Positions 5,313-7,361 of a stretch of 7,361 bases of DNA are shown here, piece after piece. Every line of letters starts with the position of its first letter. Position 1 is the first letter of the stretch. This DNA comes from an uncultured Lachnospiraceae bacterium. Lineage in GTDB: Bacteria > Bacillota > Clostridia > Lachnospirales > Lachnospiraceae. The position numbers were made by a program, and so were the translations under genes. The notes beneath the pieces are model-generated. The model did not search any database and was not told where the DNA came from. It was given only the letters and a program-made list of their open reading frames with translations. The stretch spans positions 1 to 7,361 of the forward strand of contig CAJUPF010000110.1 of the NCBI GenBank assembly GCA_910588565.1, read 5' to 3'.

Positions 5313-5345
5313 AAAGATACAACTTAGACAAAGGAGAACCCCGCC

Positions 5346-6230
5346 ATGGATATTAACTACGAATTATACAAAGTCTTCTACTACGTCGCAACCACCCTCA
5401 GTTTTTCTGAAGCCAGCAAACACCTTTACATCTCCCAGTCCGCTGTCAGCCAGTCTGTGAAGACGCTGGAGAATAAGCTGGGGCAGCCTTTATTTACCCG
5501 CAGTACCAAGCGTGTCCGCCTCACCCCCGCGGGCCAGATTCTGCTCAAGCATATCGAACCCGCCATCCACCTGATCCGCCGCGGAGAAACCCAGTTCTCA
5601 GACAGCAGGACGCTGGGGCTTGGCCAGCTGCATATCGGCGCAACAGACACGATCTGCCGCTATTTCCTTGTGCCCTATTTAAGCCGGTTCCACAAAGCGT
5701 TCCCGCACATCCCCATCAAAGTTACTAATGCAACTTCCCTCGCCTGTGTAGATCTGCTAGAGCAGGGAAAAGTCGATTTGATTGTCACCAACAGCCCCAA
5801 CTACAGACTAAACCACTCCTGCATTCAGAAAACAGTCTGTGAATTCCACGACGTATTTATCGCAAATCCTGACTTTTTCCAGTTGGAGCGGGAAATCCTT
5901 CCTTTTGACAAATTAAAGCAATACCCCATCCTGATGCTGGAAAAAAACAGCGCTACCAGTGAATTTCTGCACAACCTGTTTTTACAGCATCAGCTGGAGC
6001 TGATTCCGGAAATCGAACTAAACAACAACGATCTGCTGATCGACCTCGCCAGAATCGGCCTTGGCATTGCCATTATACCAGATTACTGCCTGACTGACAA
6101 AAACCAGGATCTTATTATCCTGCATACCAGAGAACAGATACCAGCCAGATATATCACTGCTTCTGTCAATCCCAGCCTCCCTGTCTTAGCCCCGACAGAA
6201 GAATTCTTAAAACTGCTTCCAGAAGTCTGA
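5346..6230 (+). CDS. LysR-family transcriptional regulator
   Basis: Cytosolic DNA-binding regulator, 294 aa, normal for LysR proteins. The winged helix-turn-helix spans residues 1-62 (FSEASKHLYISQSAVSQSVK, then LENKLGQPLFTR and LTPAGQ), followed by a linker helix to about 88. The effector-binding domain covers about 92-294, beginning GQLHIGATDTICRYFLVPYL, with the conserved late segment IDLARIGLGIAIIPDYCL near 229-246. The start at ATG 5346 is supported by AAGGAG (5331-5336) at 9 nt and by the upstream consensus promoter. The effector and targets are unknown. The divergent methyltransferase gene is the positional candidate, but RNA methyltransferases are rarely LysR targets. The 3' end overlaps the convergent helicase gene by 24 bp. 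Confidence 0.95.
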   Translation: MDINYELYKVFYYVATTLSFSEASKHLYISQSAVSQSVKTLENKLGQPLFTRSTKRVRLTPAGQILLKHIEPAIHLIRRGETQFSDSRTLGLGQLHIGATDTICRYFLVPYLSRFHKAFPHIPIKVTNATSLACVDLLEQGKVDLIVTNSPNYRLNHSCIQKTVCEFHDVFIANPDFFQLEREILPFDKLKQYPILMLEKNSATSEFLHNLFLQHQLELIPEIELNNNDLLIDLARIGLGIAIIPDYCLTDKNQDLIILHTREQIPARYITASVNPSLPVLAPTEEFLKLLPEV

Positions 6231-7361
6231 AACCGCAGCTGCCGCCTGTTTTGGCCCGCAGACCGTATATTGGCTCCATTCCCTTGGAAACAGGCGCAGA
6301 TAACTGCGTTCCAGAAAGCGTTGATCCAATAACGCAATCACCCCTTTATCCTCCATTGTGCGGATGACGCGCCCCGCTGCCTGCAGGACTTTATTCATTC
6401 CAGGATACCGATACGCATAGTCAAATCCGTCTCTGGAGGTCTGATCAAAATATGCTTTTAAAATCTCCCGCTCATTTCCAATCTGCGGCAGCCCTGTCCC
6501 CACAATCACCGCTCCAATCAGACGTTCCTGCTTTAAATCAATCCCTTCCCCAAAAATCCCTCCCAGTACACAAAACGCGATCAGAGAAGTATCCCCGGAT
6601 GGCATTCCGGTATCTTCAAATGCGCTCAGAAATTCCTCCCGCTCTTCCTCCCTCATCCCGCTTTCCTGTTTTATCAGCCTCATATCTTTTGGCATAACCG
6701 CAAAAAACTGCTCATACACCTGCTCCATCAGTTTATAGGATGGAAAAAACACCATATAATTGCCCTTTTTTCCCGACGTAATCTCGGTAATATAACCTGC
6801 AATTTTCTGAAACTCCGTTCTATTGCGCCTTTGATACCGGGTACTGACATCATTTCCAACCAGCAGCAGCTTCTGTTCCTCCCGAAACGACGTCTGTGCA
6901 TAAACCGCATAGTTATCCGGTTTTGTACTCAGCATTTCCTTATAATACTGAATCGGAAGCAGCGTCGCGGAAAAAAAGATGGTCGCCCTTCCCTTGTCCA
7001 GGCATTCCTGCAGATTATGCGACGGGTCCACGCAAAACAGCCGCACCTTAAACCGCCCGTCCTCCTCATGCTCAGTATAGACCACATACCGCTCGTCTAC
7101 TCTTTCATAAATATCCAGAAAATTCCGCAGGTTCAGGAAAAACTCCGTCAGCTCTTTTTTTTCCGGAATGTCCAGCGGATTCTGCAGGAAAAAATCCAGC
7201 CGCTCCGCCAGACGCATCAAAGCAAAAATCAAAGGACTGATACTCCCCGCCGTCCCGGTACTGCCGCATGATGCGCCTGTTCCAGACGCATCAGCCAAAT
7301 TCCCCGGTTCAAGCCCCTGCAGTACCCGATAGGAATCACATTCCCTTTTATAAGAAAGCAG
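6207..7361 (-). CDS. DinG/XPD-family ATP-dependent DNA helicase, C-terminal part (cut by window edge)
   Basis: Superfamily 2 helicase of the Rad3/XPD/DinG type, which unwinds DNA 5' to 3' in repair and replication. Only the C-terminal 384 codons are present: the frame is open to the right edge, and the TTG at 7298 is not a start. Counting from the edge, the visible motifs are ATIFFSATLLP (motif III, near 126-136) and MVFFPSYKLME (motif IV region, near 203-213). Motif V is VLGGIFGEGIDL (near 265-276), and motif VI is QAAGRVIRTMEDKGVIALLD (near 327-346). The Walker A and B motifs, and any Fe-S cysteines, would lie beyond the edge. A Gly/Ser/Thr/Ala-rich stretch (near 20-40, DASGTGASCGSTGTAGS) precedes SPLIFALMRL and looks like a flexible linker or insertion. 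The stop TAA (6207-6209) lies inside the 3' end of the LysR gene. Confidence 0.93.
   Translation of the reverse strand: MLSYKRECDSYRVLQGLEPGNLADASGTGASCGSTGTAGSISPLIFALMRLAERLDFFLQNPLDIPEKKELTEFFLNLRNFLDIYERVDERYVVYTEHEEDGRFKVRLFCVDPSHNLQECLDKGRATIFFSATLLPIQYYKEMLSTKPDNYAVYAQTSFREEQKLLLVGNDVSTRYQRRNRTEFQKIAGYITEITSGKKGNYMVFFPSYKLMEQVYEQFFAVMPKDMRLIKQESGMREEEREEFLSAFEDTGMPSGDTSLIAFCVLGGIFGEGIDLKQERLIGAVIVGTGLPQIGNEREILKAYFDQTSRDGFDYAYRYPGMNKVLQAAGRVIRTMEDKGVIALLDQRFLERSYLRLFPREWSQYTVCGPKQAAAAVSDFWKQF

Noticed and set aside
1..7361. CRISPR array, tRNA or rRNA genes
   Set aside because: No regularly spaced repeats, cloverleaf sequences or rRNA signatures were found on either strand.

Overview
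The window looks like chromosomal DNA from a low-to-middle GC Firmicute, most likely a gut-type Clostridia (Lachnospiraceae-like). The support is canonical AGGAGG-type ribosome binding sites, sigma-A-type promoters, an Agr-type LytTR two-component system and the style of the housekeeping proteins. The genus call is inference; no rRNA or marker gene is present.

Layout. The left edge (1-162) is non-coding and may be a dispersed repeat. From 163 to about 980, all on the minus strand, lie a hypothetical 188-aa protein, a heptamer repeat, a strong 34-nt hairpin, and a tiny ORF (35 or 16 aa) whose perfect Shine-Dalgarno sits inside a self-complementary leader. A 15-bp palindrome lies just upstream of that ORF. 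Positions 979-1143 are AT-rich spacer. A long intrinsic terminator (1144-1193) closes the next operon, also on minus: a LytTR response regulator (2537-3235) followed by a GHKL sensor kinase of the AgrC/HPK10 type (1222-2526). This operon has its own extended -10 promoter at 3275-3303. No agrB/agrD-like pheromone gene is visible.

Positions 3304-4345 contain no intact gene. The stretch holds a GC-richer island with a 40-codon open frame, a 9-bp inverted repeat, and a decayed type I restriction-modification locus. In the latter an hsdM catalytic-motif fragment is joined directly to an hsdS target-recognition fragment, interrupted by a stop and ended by a good terminator.

The right half is ordinary, more GC-rich core DNA. 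It holds an RlmI-like SAM-dependent methyltransferase (minus), a divergent LysR-type regulator with a near-consensus promoter (plus), and the C-terminal half of a DinG/XPD-family DNA helicase (minus) that runs off the right edge and overlaps the LysR gene tail to tail by 24 bp.

How the genes work together. The kinase and response regulator form one signalling pair. The remaining intact genes are independent units. The most unusual part is the 730-980 leader region: a possible type I toxin-like or leader-peptide arrangement ahead of an uncharacterised protein.
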